From Pantoea sp. BAV 3049 (GTDB taxonomy: Bacteria > Pseudomonadota > Gammaproteobacteria > Enterobacterales > Enterobacteriaceae): 64,000 nt of DNA. The stretch is from NCBI RefSeq assembly GCF_009765445.1, contig NZ_WHOY01000031.1, positions 5,091,231-5,155,230 on the forward strand, written 5' to 3'. The number at the start of each line of letters is the position of its first letter. Position 1 is the first letter of the stretch. Shown one piece after another: positions 1 to 8,557 of this stretch. Below the pieces are notes generated by a model, which was given only the letters and a program-made list of their open reading frames with translations, searched no databases and had not been told where the DNA came from. Made by a program: the position numbers and the translations under genes.

Positions 1-394
1 CGGTAACTTCTTTAACATCAGCCTGTTTCTCAACCAGTTTTTTCTGGTATTTAGCGATTTTTTTCGCGTCGCCTTTCGCCTGAGCTTCGCGCAGGTCGGA
101 CTGGACTTCACGCACGTCTTCCTGTTTCTCGCGCAGTTTCTTCTCCAGCTTTTCCACTTTTTTCTGCGCGTCTTTGATCAGACCGGCATCAGTACAGTGA
201 GCATTCAGTTCGCTCAGGGCTTTTTTCAGACCGTCGATTTTATAGGTGTTACCATACTTCTGAGCCTGCTGGATCTGAGTTTCGATCGCAGCGCGTTTGG
301 CATTACAGTCGTTGCCGGCAGCAGAAGCTACAGTGGTGAAACCTGCAGCGCCCATCAGGATAACCAGAGGTAATACAGTTGTTTTGATATTCAT
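1..394 (-). CDS. yqjC: YqjC-like DUF1090 periplasmic protein (3' end off the window)
   Basis: The first 131 codons are visible; the gene runs off the left edge. The protein opens with a typical signal peptide (residues 1 to about 25, ending ASA) followed by a Cys-containing segment and a long, charged, Lys/Glu/Gln-rich helical region that should form a coiled coil. This is the layout of the DUF1090 family, whose E. coli member is YqjC. The function is unknown; it is probably periplasmic. A purine-rich site lies just upstream of the ATG. In E. coli yqjC belongs to the yqjCDEK stress locus, which is not adjacent to a tRNA-Phe, so the left neighbour here differs. Confidence 0.8.
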   Translation of the reverse strand, partial: MNIKTTVLPLVILMGAAGFTTVASAAGNDCNAKRAAIETQIQQAQKYGNTYKIDGLKKALSELNAHCTDAGLIKDAQKKVEKLEKKLREKQEDVREVQSDLREAQAKGDAKKIAKYQKKLVEKQADVKEVT

Positions 395-495
395 CGTTGA
401 AGTCCTTATTCAGTGAAACAGCGGGAAACGTCCGTTCCCCGTCCTGAGCCAGTACTATATGCCAGGCACCGTGACGCGGATACCGGCATCCGGAG

Positions 496-3400
496 TCATT
501 TGCTTGTAGGAACGGACTCTTCTTTTGTAGTCCGTAAGCTGGCTTCCATCGCGATGATCAGCTGCCGGATCTGCTGCTGAACCTCTTCGTGCGCGTGGGC
601 TTCCGGTGAGGACATTAGTACACGGCAGGCTTCTTCCAGTCCGCTGGCCTGAATCAGACGGGCGGCACCGGTGATCCTGTGCGCCACGGCAAAGATCTCC
701 TCCTGCTGTATGGGCTGATGGGAAAACTGTTCGCGCAGCTCGCTGGCATCCTGTCTGAAGCTGTCCAGCAGCGTGGTGATAAATTCACCGAAGACTTCCG
801 GGGAAAGCAGCTCTTCCGGAAGCACGTCGGGATCAAAAGTGACGCCTTTACTGGCCGTTTCCGTCATGCCGGGTGAGAGCGTGTTCAGCCTGGCATCCAG
901 CGTTTTCAGCCCGATCGGTTTGAACAGACAATCATCCATGCCAGCCCGCAGGCACGCCTCTTTCGCACTTTCCTGAGCATCCGCAGTCAGTCCCCATACC
1001 GGCGTGCGGGGCTGTTTCTGCTGCTCTTCCCACTGGCGAAGCTGGCGGGTAAAAAGAAATCCGTCCATGGTCGGCATGTGGCAGTCGGTGATAATCAAAT
1101 CAAAACGCTGCTGACGGCAGAGCTTCAGAGCCTGCTCACCGTCTTCAACTGGCGTGGCTGAATGTTGCAGATGCTGAATCTGCTGAGTCAGAATAAATCG
1201 TCCCGCCTGGTGATCTTCAATCACCAGAATAGTCAGTCCACTTTTACCTGTGGCAGGGATCGCCTGCCGGGAAGAAGAAGTCAGTTTAGCCAGACGCTGT
1301 AGCGAGAGCGTAAAAGTAAGCTCGCTGCCCAGGCCGGGCTGGCTGGTCAGGGTGAGTTCGCCGCCCATCATCTCCACCAGAATGCGGCTGATATACAGCC
1401 CCAGACCTGCGCCTCCCTCCGGGTGATGGCCCTGAATAAACGGCTGGAAAAGGCGCTGCTGCGTTTCGCGATCGATACCCTTACCCGTATCAGCAATACG
1501 AACGGCGATTTCTGTTCGCTCCTCTTCCGCACCGATCACAAACACGCTCAGGGTAACTCTGCCCTGATCGGTAAATTTGATCGCATTGCTGACCAGATTG
1601 GAGAGCACCTGCTTGAAGCGCACCGCATCCATCAGCACATCGCCAGCCACGCCATTTTCTGTTTCCAGCCGGAACTCCAGCCCCTTTTGCCGGGCAATAC
1701 CTTCGAACAGCATGGCGACCGATTCGATCTGCTGGCGCAGGTCGGTGCGGGTAGGATGCAGGAACAGACGGTCACTCTCAATGCGGGAGATATCGAGAAT
1801 ATCGCCGATCAGCGCCAGCAGTGAGTGGGCAGAATCATGGGCGATGGTCAGCATGGCCGTGTCTGGAGGCTCTTTGTTCTGCTGCTGGCGCAGCACCAGC
1901 TCAAGTGTGCCGATAATTGCGTTAAGTGGCGTGCGGATCTCATGGCTCATGGTGGCGAGAAAGGTCGTTTTGGCCCGGTTCGCCTCGTCAGCCTGCCGCT
2001 GAGCCTGCTGAAATCGATCTGCCAGCGCCTGTTTATCGGCCAGCATGCGGCGTTGATAGTGGCGGGCGGCGATAATCGCAGCCACACAGCCGAGCAGGAC
2101 TAACAGCGCGATCAGCGCGACCCACAGCAGTGAAAGCTGGGAGGAGCGTGAGTTACCGTTATCCGTACGCAGCAATGAGGCATTGCTGTACCAGTTATGC
2201 GTCAGGGTGTGGATCTCTTCCGGGGTAATGCTGAGCAGCGCTTTATCAAGAATGGCCGCCAGCGGATATTCGTTGTCCGACACGCCAATCACGAAGCGTG
2301 CGGGTTCCGTATCCAGCCCTTTGAGGATCTCCATATTGCTGCTCTGCTCATGCGACAGCAGAAAATCAGCGGCAATCATCGGCAGTACCAGCGCCTCTGC
2401 CTGCCGTTTTTTCACCGCTTCCATCCCGGCCTGCGGCGTGTTGACCTGAATTATCCTGCTTTGCGGGTAGTTCTGTTGCAGAAATGCCTCCAGCGGATGG
2501 CCTTTAACCAGCGCAATGCGCGGCAAAATTGGTTTGTTTTTGTCTGATTTATGGCCAACCAGCACCCACGAACTGAACAGATAAGAGCGGGTGGTCAGCA
2601 GCCCGTTAGGCCAGACGGCATCCAGGGTGACGCCCGCCACGGCATCCGCCTGACCATTTTTCACCGCCTGCAGAGAAGAGAGCAGCGTACTGGCGCGGAC
2701 AAAGGAGAACTTCAGGCCGGTACGCCTGCCGACGGCCTCGATCACATCTGCGGTCAGCCCGCGAAACTGGCCGTTTTCATCGAAAAAATTAAGCGGCGCA
2801 AAGTCATCATTCACCACCATCCGGACCTCCGGATTTTCCTCCAGCCACTTGCGTTCCAGTGAGGTGAACAGCAGGTGTTTTGTCCCATCAGAAGTGGGAG
2901 AGTCACCCCGCCAGCGGCTGAGGATTGAGGCGTGAACGCTGTCCGGAATGGTTTTCAGCACGGTGTTGATGATCTGCTGCAGCCGCGCATTTTGAGGACT
3001 GACGGCGAAGGAAAAGCCGTTATTTTCCTGCTGCGGCAGAAGCTGTAGCCGCAGATTGGTCAGGTTAGCCTGGTTGATCAGATAGCGGCTGGAGGTGGCG
3101 TCGCCAATAAAGATATCGATATTGTTGAAGGAGAGCGCTTCCAGGGCGCGGCGCGGCGAATCATAGATCTGCACCTGTCCGCCGCTGGCGTGCCCGGCAA
3201 GGTTTTTCTTGTTGCCGAAGATCCGTTCAACCGCGATCAACCTGCTGGTTTTGTGCTGCAGAAATTCATCGGTACGCACCACCTTTGCCGGCATTGCGGG
3301 CTGGTAGGGCTGCGTCAGCAGCAGAGATGAGCGGCCGACGGGTTCCACGCTGGCATTGGCAATCAGGTCGACTTCTCCGTTGCCCAGCGCACTCAACAGC

Positions 3401-3723
3401 AGATCCCGGTTGGCGTAATAGCGCACCACGATCTGTACGTTCAGGTTATACGCCAGGATCCCCAGATAGTCCGCATTGATGCCACCGTAATCATGCAGGC
3501 CGGTGGTGATATCAAAAGGTGGATAGTTCGGCATCGCGGTGCCGAAAACCAGCGTACGTTTGTGGCGCAGCCACTGCCAGTTCTGGCTACTTAACACCGG
3601 CTCGCTCAGCTGGACGTGCTCACGTCCTATCAGGTTAAGCACGCGATAGCCCTCTTCTGGCTGCTGCGCCCAGCTCACCATGCCAAACAGCAGAAGCAGG
3701 ATAAGCAGTTTATGCCTGATCAT
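496..3723 (-). CDS. EvgS/BvgS-type hybrid sensor histidine kinase
   Basis: 1075 residues. A signal peptide (1-19) is followed by two periplasmic Venus-flytrap (SBP_bac_3) domains at about 55-272 and 295-515, one membrane helix (533-553), HisKA with phospho-acceptor His594 in SHEIRTPLNAI, HATPase (N box near 709-717, DTGKGI, GAGLGLYIS), a receiver domain with Asp880, and a C-terminal Hpt domain with His1015. This is a complete His-Asp-His phosphorelay of the EvgS/BvgS family. Only about 35 residues separate the membrane helix from HisKA, so the PAS domain found in BvgS is absent. The gene overlaps the upstream response regulator by 14 bp, so the two are co-transcribed. The signal sensed cannot be read from sequence. 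Confidence 0.9.
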   Translation of the reverse strand: MIRHKLLILLLLFGMVSWAQQPEEGYRVLNLIGREHVQLSEPVLSSQNWQWLRHKRTLVFGTAMPNYPPFDITTGLHDYGGINADYLGILAYNLNVQIVVRYYANRDLLLSALGNGEVDLIANASVEPVGRSSLLLTQPYQPAMPAKVVRTDEFLQHKTSRLIAVERIFGNKKNLAGHASGGQVQIYDSPRRALEALSFNNIDIFIGDATSSRYLINQANLTNLRLQLLPQQENNGFSFAVSPQNARLQQIINTVLKTIPDSVHASILSRWRGDSPTSDGTKHLLFTSLERKWLEENPEVRMVVNDDFAPLNFFDENGQFRGLTADVIEAVGRRTGLKFSFVRASTLLSSLQAVKNGQADAVAGVTLDAVWPNGLLTTRSYLFSSWVLVGHKSDKNKPILPRIALVKGHPLEAFLQQNYPQSRIIQVNTPQAGMEAVKKRQAEALVLPMIAADFLLSHEQSSNMEILKGLDTEPARFVIGVSDNEYPLAAILDKALLSITPEEIHTLTHNWYSNASLLRTDNGNSRSSQLSLLWVALIALLVLLGCVAAIIAARHYQRRMLADKQALADRFQQAQRQADEANRAKTTFLATMSHEIRTPLNAIIGTLELVLRQQQNKEPPDTAMLTIAHDSAHSLLALIGDILDISRIESDRLFLHPTRTDLRQQIESVAMLFEGIARQKGLEFRLETENGVAGDVLMDAVRFKQVLSNLVSNAIKFTDQGRVTLSVFVIGAEEERTEIAVRIADTGKGIDRETQQRLFQPFIQGHHPEGGAGLGLYISRILVEMMGGELTLTSQPGLGSELTFTLSLQRLAKLTSSSRQAIPATGKSGLTILVIEDHQAGRFILTQQIQHLQHSATPVEDGEQALKLCRQQRFDLIITDCHMPTMDGFLFTRQLRQWEEQQKQPRTPVWGLTADAQESAKEACLRAGMDDCLFKPIGLKTLDARLNTLSPGMTETASKGVTFDPDVLPEELLSPEVFGEFITTLLDSFRQDASELREQFSHQPIQQEEIFAVAHRITGAARLIQASGLEEACRVLMSSPEAHAHEEVQQQIRQLIIAMEASLRTTKEESVPTSK

Positions 3724-4351
3724 CAGAGTCCGCCTGCGGCTGGATCAGGGCAGCCAAATCGTCCACGTTGGTGAGGTCCAGCTTAGCCAGCAGACGGCGT
3801 TTGTAGGTGCTGATGGTTTTATTGCTCAGCAGCAGGCGCGCACCGATATCCTTGTTGCTCATGCCGCTGGCAAGGTAGCGCAGAACCGTGACTTCACGAT
3901 CGGACAGTCTGGCCAGCGGATCGTTCTCTTCACCGACCTGAGTTGTAGCGGTCCGCAGCGAGGAGAGGGCTGACCGGGGAAAGCAGTCATAACCCTGCAG
4001 TACCAGCTGGCAGAGCGGCATCAATTGCCGGATCTCCGCATCTTTGCTGAAAAAGGCGGCGGCACCTGCGCGTAAGGCACGAGGAGCATAAGTTTCGGCC
4101 GGGAGACTGGTATAGACAATGACCCGCACATCGGTCAGCAGCTGTCGGAGATGCTGCAGAACCTGCAGACCATCCATCTTATTCAGCATGATGTCCAGGA
4201 TAACCAGGTCGGGCTGATGTTCTTTAACACTGGCCAGCGCGGCGGTACCGCTGGTGGCGATATGAATCGCATTATCGGCCAGTGGGGCAAGAAGTGTTTT
4301 AACGGCGAAGCAAATCGCGGGATGGTCGTCAATGACCAGAATTCCGGGCAT
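3710..4351 (-). CDS. EvgA/BvgA-type LuxR-family response regulator
   Basis: 213 residues. The N-terminal receiver has an acidic pocket (DD at 8-9), phospho-acceptor Asp53 in LVILDIML and conserved Lys103. A C-terminal LuxR/FixJ helix-turn-helix (about 145-205) contains LSDREVTVLRYLASGMSNKDI. The gene lies directly upstream of the hybrid kinase and overlaps its start, so it is the cognate regulator of that phosphorelay. EvgA-type regulators control acid, drug and surface genes. Targets here are unknown, but the adjacent export and fimbrial genes are reasonable candidates by position. Confidence 0.9.
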   Translation of the reverse strand: MPGILVIDDHPAICFAVKTLLAPLADNAIHIATSGTAALASVKEHQPDLVILDIMLNKMDGLQVLQHLRQLLTDVRVIVYTSLPAETYAPRALRAGAAAFFSKDAEIRQLMPLCQLVLQGYDCFPRSALSSLRTATTQVGEENDPLARLSDREVTVLRYLASGMSNKDIGARLLLSNKTISTYKRRLLAKLDLTNVDDLAALIQPQADSDDQA

Positions 4352-4485
4352 GGTAAAGTCCTTTTATGCAGCTGTCAGTCCCTGATGACCAGGCTGATGC
4401 TGCACTGGTCCACCTGCACGAATTATTGCTTTTCCTGACGCGCCTGGAAAGGTCAAAACTGTTCTAAATGATAAAGGCCCCTTTT

Positions 4486-4519
4486 TTCTGCCACATTCAG
4501 AGAGATCTGAGTGGCGGAA
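4486..4519. other. Long imperfect hairpin between exporter and regulator genes
   Basis: Arms TTCTGCCAC and GTGGCGGAA pair with one G-T mismatch and enclose an inner TCAGA-GAGA-TCTGA stem. The hairpin lies in the 215-bp gap between the end of the ABC exporter gene and the start of the response-regulator gene. There is no U-tract after it on either strand, so it is not a normal intrinsic terminator. It could be an operator, an mRNA-stabilising stem or a decayed repeat. Confidence 0.35.
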
Positions 4520-4566
4520 AACCAGGGGCGGCAATCAACGTTGTTATTTCGTCTCTTAAAAGCTGA

Positions 4567-6669
4567 TTAAGCAAGCGTAATGACCCGGTCTGCTGAGGCA
4601 ATCGTGGAAGGGCGATGAGCGACGATAATGCGGGTGATCTTCAGCGAAGAGATCGCTTTATTGATCGCCGCTTCATTATCGATATCCAGATGGCTGGTGG
4701 CCTCATCCATAAACAGCACGTTAGGTTGGCGATAGAGGGCTCTGGCTATGAACAGTCTCTGCTTCTGGCCGCCGGAGATTCCCGTGCCCAGTTCACCAAT
4801 CATTGTCTCGTAGCCCATTGGCATACTCATGATTTCTTGATGGATGTTGCTGTAAACCGCGCAGGCCATCACCCGTTCTTTATTCACATCCGCAGCAAAT
4901 CCACTGATATTTTCGGCAATCGAGCCGGAGAACAAACGATCGTCCTGCAGCACACAGGAGATACTCTGGCGGTAGTTATTGATCCCCATTTTATGAATAT
5001 CCAGGCTGCCGGCATGGATATGCCCGCTGGTTGGCGTGAGAAGGCCGCTCATCACCTTAAGCAAAGTGGTTTTTCCGGCACCGGACGGGCCAACGATCGC
5101 CACGCTTTCCCCCGGCTGAACCGTCATATTCAGTTCCTGAAAGATTGGTTTGGACAACGCATCGTATTGGTAGGTCAGATCCTTCACCTCCAGCGCGATC
5201 CCGGCACCTTTCTGGAACACGGCGCGGGGAGAAGATTCTTCTTCTGCTTCGGTAAAGATAATGTCGGAGATCCTTTCGTTGTGCAGCGACAGCATCCGCA
5301 GGCTCAACGCCAGATCGATCAGGCTACCCGCGCGTTGTGAAAACTGCCCGCGGTAGGAGTTAAAGGCCATAAACATCCCCAGCGTCATGTTGTTATCCAT
5401 GACCATCGAGGCACCCAACCAGAGGATCGCAACCTGATCGAGCGTGGAGATAAATGTATTCAGGCCGCTAAACATCATGCTGTAGCGGGTGGTTCTGATG
5501 CCGGTATTGGTGGCATCAATATTCAGGTTAAGCCAGTGGCTGGAACGGACATTATTGATCCCCAACGCTTTTACCGTGGAAATGCCGTACAGGGTTTCCA
5601 TAAAGTGGGAGCTGGATTTGGCTCCTTTCACAATCTGTTCTTCCGACAGCTGGCGAAAAACGCGGTAAGTGCTCAGGCGAATCAGCGCATAGCAGGCGGT
5701 AAAGCCCACCACCACCCAGACCAGCCAGCCGCCGTAAACGATCATCATCCCCAACAGGCCAACCGTCATAATGCTGTCGATAATGCCGCTGACGATGCTG
5801 TTGGTGAAGGTGGTGCGGATAGCGTCCAGCGAGGAGAAGCGGGACTGAATATCGCCAAGGTGCCTTTTCTCAAAAAAGGAGAGAGGTAGCTTAGTGAGAT
5901 GGTCAAACAGCGTGGTCTTCCACTGCACATCGGTCAGCGTACCGAGCACAATTGAAGTCCAGGCGCGTATCACGCTGACAAAGGCTTTAAACAGGGTAAA
6001 CAGCACCAGCCCCAGGCAAATCACCGTCAGCAGATCATAATCATGGGCCGGGATAACATGGTCCATCACCAGCTGCGTTCCCACCGGCAGCAGCAAATTA
6101 ACCGCTTCAATCACCACTGACAGCGCGAAGATTTTCATCAGCGCACCCGGCAGTCCGTCGATATTTTTCATCAGATCGAGCAGGCGCAGCCGGGTTTTAA
6201 CCGTCTCTTTATGAAAGTCTTTGTCTGGCCACAGCTCCAGCGCCACGCCGGTAAAATGGTTCGACATCTCTTTCAGGCTGACCACGCGGCGGCCAAACGC
6301 CGGATCGTGGATAACAAAAGAGGCGTGACGGACACTCACCAGCACCACAAAGTGGTTCATATCCCAGTGCAGGATGCAGGGGGTCTTCAACTGGCGAATT
6401 TCGTTGATATCCAGCGACAGTGCCCGGGTTTTCAACTGAATTTGCGCGGCGACGTTCGCCACCAGATTTAAGGTGGCACCTTTGGTGGAGACGCCAAATT
6501 TCTGCCGCAGATTAAATAAATCGACGTTGAGGCCGTAATAAGAGGAGACCATCGCCAGGCAAGCCAGTCCGCATTCAGAAGATTCAGATTGCAGGATCCG
6601 CGGAACCTTCCGGCGCAGGGAAAAATTTATTTTGCTGTTAATTTTATCGAACAAAGTTTTGCTATTCAC
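4567..6669 (-). CDS. Peptidase-containing ABC exporter (C39/CvaB type), system 1
   Basis: 700 residues. The N-terminal C39 peptidase has catalytic Cys33 in SSECGLACL, His106 in HWDMNHFVVL and Asp122 in IHDPAFG. It should cleave double-glycine leaders while the transporter exports the peptide. A six-helix ABC exporter membrane domain (about 165-450) follows, then an ATPase with Walker A GPSGAGKTT, signature ISGGQ and Walker B LFMDEATSHLD. The protein stops shortly after the H-loop (VAHRPS), slightly earlier than the second copy at 15,301. It overlaps the upstream adaptor gene by 8 bp. The obvious substrate is the Gly-rich precursor at 8,006-8,362, encoded two genes upstream. Confidence 0.93.
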   Translation of the reverse strand: MNSKTLFDKINSKINFSLRRKVPRILQSESSECGLACLAMVSSYYGLNVDLFNLRQKFGVSTKGATLNLVANVAAQIQLKTRALSLDINEIRQLKTPCILHWDMNHFVVLVSVRHASFVIHDPAFGRRVVSLKEMSNHFTGVALELWPDKDFHKETVKTRLRLLDLMKNIDGLPGALMKIFALSVVIEAVNLLLPVGTQLVMDHVIPAHDYDLLTVICLGLVLFTLFKAFVSVIRAWTSIVLGTLTDVQWKTTLFDHLTKLPLSFFEKRHLGDIQSRFSSLDAIRTTFTNSIVSGIIDSIMTVGLLGMMIVYGGWLVWVVVGFTACYALIRLSTYRVFRQLSEEQIVKGAKSSSHFMETLYGISTVKALGINNVRSSHWLNLNIDATNTGIRTTRYSMMFSGLNTFISTLDQVAILWLGASMVMDNNMTLGMFMAFNSYRGQFSQRAGSLIDLALSLRMLSLHNERISDIIFTEAEEESSPRAVFQKGAGIALEVKDLTYQYDALSKPIFQELNMTVQPGESVAIVGPSGAGKTTLLKVMSGLLTPTSGHIHAGSLDIHKMGINNYRQSISCVLQDDRLFSGSIAENISGFAADVNKERVMACAVYSNIHQEIMSMPMGYETMIGELGTGISGGQKQRLFIARALYRQPNVLFMDEATSHLDIDNEAAINKAISSLKITRIIVAHRPSTIASADRVITLA

Positions 6670-7948
6670 TCACGACCCCGGTCACGCTGTTTTTTATTTT
6701 ATTAATCGGGGCAATGGCCCACTGATATAACGGCTTGGTTTCAAGGAAAACGATCGCTTTGGCCTGCAGGCCACCGGAAATCTCCAGCTTCTTCCCTTTG
6801 TCACTGAACTCGGTGTCATGAATGGATATCAGGATTTTGTAAAAGGAGCCTTTCTGCTGGTTACTGCCGCTGCTGTAGCTGCTCATTTCCTGCGGCGAAG
6901 CCGGGATCGAGGAGATCGAGGTTATTTTCCCCGGAAACTGACCAAACTTATCGGATGGGAAGGCGTTATAGCGGATGTTGATGCCATCCCCAACCTTCAC
7001 ATAGGGCAGGCTGTTATCCGGCAGCCACAGCAGCAAATAGTACTTCACATTATCGACAGGCTTGATTTGTGCCAGGCTGGCGCTGGATTCCACCATCTGG
7101 CCCGGCGTGACGCTGAGTGACTCAATCACGCCATCCAGTTTTGCACTGATAATAATACTGTTGTTGGCCCGGTTTTCGGCCAGCTGACGCTCCAGATCGC
7201 TGACCTGGGATTCGCTCTGGGTAATCTGATTGTCGAAGTCGGCTCCGCGGGTCAGTCGGTCACTGCGTAACTGCGACAGCTGGATAGTTTCCTGATTACT
7301 TTGATTGCTTAATGCCTGCCAGGCGCTCTGCTGTGAAAGCGACTGTGCCCGTTGATAATTGAGCTGATCCTGAGTGATCAGACCTTTTTTCAGGTAACGT
7401 TCATAATTTTTCAGGCTCTCATTCATCTTTCTCATACCGTCACGCGCGTCGTTAACCACTTTTTCCGTAGCTTTGTGCGCAGCAGCATAGTTATCAATCT
7501 GTACCTGGAGATTTTGTAAGGTGGATTCTTTATTGCTTTTCAGCTTGGCGATGATGGCGTAGAGATTGGTTATCTGAGCCTTGATAGAATCGACAGCGAC
7601 GGTGCTGACGCTGCCGGAAGAAGTATTACGTGAGACGTCCAGTTCATACAGAGGATCGCCTTTTTTAACCCGATCGCCGACCTTGACGAAGGTGGTGATG
7701 ATATAACCCTGCTGTGGCGAGTAAATATTAATCGAGTGGGGAAGGGTAATGACCTCACCATCCACATCAATTCTGCGGCTGTAGTCGAGGAAAATCATCG
7801 CCAGCACCAGGGCAAGCATAAATACCAGACACAGACCGGCAATGACCGGTGCGGGGATTTTAGAAAGTAACAGGGCTTTACCGACCCACTTCTGGCGTTG
7901 ATAATCGATCGCGTCACTGCGAAAAATGCTTTTTTTGTTGTTTTCCAT
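6662..7948 (-). CDS. HlyD/CvaA-type membrane-fusion (periplasmic adaptor) protein, system 1
   Basis: 428 residues from the chosen ATG (MENNKKS). An in-frame ATG at 7,975 lies within a terminator hairpin and is less likely. There is one membrane helix near residues 35-60, then a biotinyl-lipoyl-like half (GYIITTFVKVGDRVKKGDPLYEL), a long coiled coil with Gln/Ser-rich heptads (about 110-235), the second lipoyl half (GVIESLSVTPGQMVE) and a beta-barrel domain. It would bridge the inner-membrane C39 exporter to a TolC-type channel. No channel gene is present in this unit, so it must borrow the TolC homologue encoded at 18,728 or the chromosomal TolC. Confidence 0.9.
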   Translation of the reverse strand: MENNKKSIFRSDAIDYQRQKWVGKALLLSKIPAPVIAGLCLVFMLALVLAMIFLDYSRRIDVDGEVITLPHSINIYSPQQGYIITTFVKVGDRVKKGDPLYELDVSRNTSSGSVSTVAVDSIKAQITNLYAIIAKLKSNKESTLQNLQVQIDNYAAAHKATEKVVNDARDGMRKMNESLKNYERYLKKGLITQDQLNYQRAQSLSQQSAWQALSNQSNQETIQLSQLRSDRLTRGADFDNQITQSESQVSDLERQLAENRANNSIIISAKLDGVIESLSVTPGQMVESSASLAQIKPVDNVKYYLLLWLPDNSLPYVKVGDGINIRYNAFPSDKFGQFPGKITSISSIPASPQEMSSYSSGSNQQKGSFYKILISIHDTEFSDKGKKLEISGGLQAKAIVFLETKPLYQWAIAPINKIKNSVTGVVSE

Positions 7949-7959
7949 ACATGCCTGGC

Positions 7960-7990
7960 AGAAAAAAAGAGCCACCGAAGTGGCTCTTAA
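7960..7990 (-). terminator. Intrinsic terminator between peptide precursor and exporter genes
   Basis: On the minus strand AAGAGCCAC-TTCG-GTGGCTCTT is followed by a run of seven T. It lies between the stop of the Gly-rich precursor gene and the start of the HlyD-like gene. Partial read-through here would give much more precursor than exporter mRNA, as is usual for bacteriocin operons. Confidence 0.85.
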
Positions 7991-8005
7991 ATAATAAAGG
8001 GAAAC

Positions 8006-8362
8006 TTAACCCAGCGTACCGTTGATCACGCCATCAGCCGCTTTTTCACTGTATTCTAAGGTCAGATCCCAGCCAGCGAGAGCGCCTGCAATGCCACAAC
8101 CAACGCCACCAATAATGGCTGCGCCAATCATACCAACGCCCTGACCGATCGCGCCCACGCCCAGCAGTCCGCCGCCGTCGCCGCCGTGTTTGCCGCCAAT
8201 CAGTGCGCCAGCCATTGCGCCAACTGAAGCGCCCATAACTGCAGAGCCGACTGCTTCGGCAGCGTTACCCGCTACGCTTCCCAGGAAGCCACCAATGCTG
8301 CTGAAGTCCCAGCTGTATGCACCAGAAACATCGTTCATTTCAATTACTGAAAGTTCTTTCAT
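8006..8362 (-). CDS. Double-glycine-leader, glycine-zipper-rich bacteriocin/microcin-like precursor
   Basis: 118 residues. The N-terminus MKELSVIEMNDVSGA matches the leader type cut by C39 exporters (conserved E-L, hydrophobic spacing, V-S-G-A at the cut). Cleavage after residue 15 gives a product of about 103 residues. The product is rich in Gly and Ala, with repeated GxxxG spacing (GASVGAMAGALIGG; GVGAIGQGVGMIGAAIIGG), a His/Gly/Asp hinge (KHGGDGGG) and one Cys. It lacks the Ser-rich tail of siderophore microcins. The architecture resembles class II microcins and the Caulobacter Cdz glycine-zipper bacteriocins. The exporter genes follow downstream. No immunity gene was recognised. The killing role is inference. 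Confidence 0.75.
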   Translation of the reverse strand: MKELSVIEMNDVSGAYSWDFSSIGGFLGSVAGNAAEAVGSAVMGASVGAMAGALIGGKHGGDGGGLLGVGAIGQGVGMIGAAIIGGVGCGIAGALAGWDLTLEYSEKAADGVINGTLG

Positions 8363-8557
8363 GTTATTATTCCATTTCTTTACTTAAATACAGGCCTGGC
8401 TGTTATCGGAGAACAGTATCAGCCTTCCTTTTTTAACTTCCCCGGATGCTATCGGGTGAGTCAATTCTAGGGTTTTTTATTTTTCACCGACAAGTGAATT
8501 ACTTTCTTATGAAGTGATTCACACTCTGTTGTGAATAATTAAGAGCCCATTCATTCT

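Noticed and set aside
4486..4519. Hairpin after the first exporter as its terminator
   Set aside because: On the minus strand it is followed by an A-run, not a T-run; listed only as a hairpin of unknown role.
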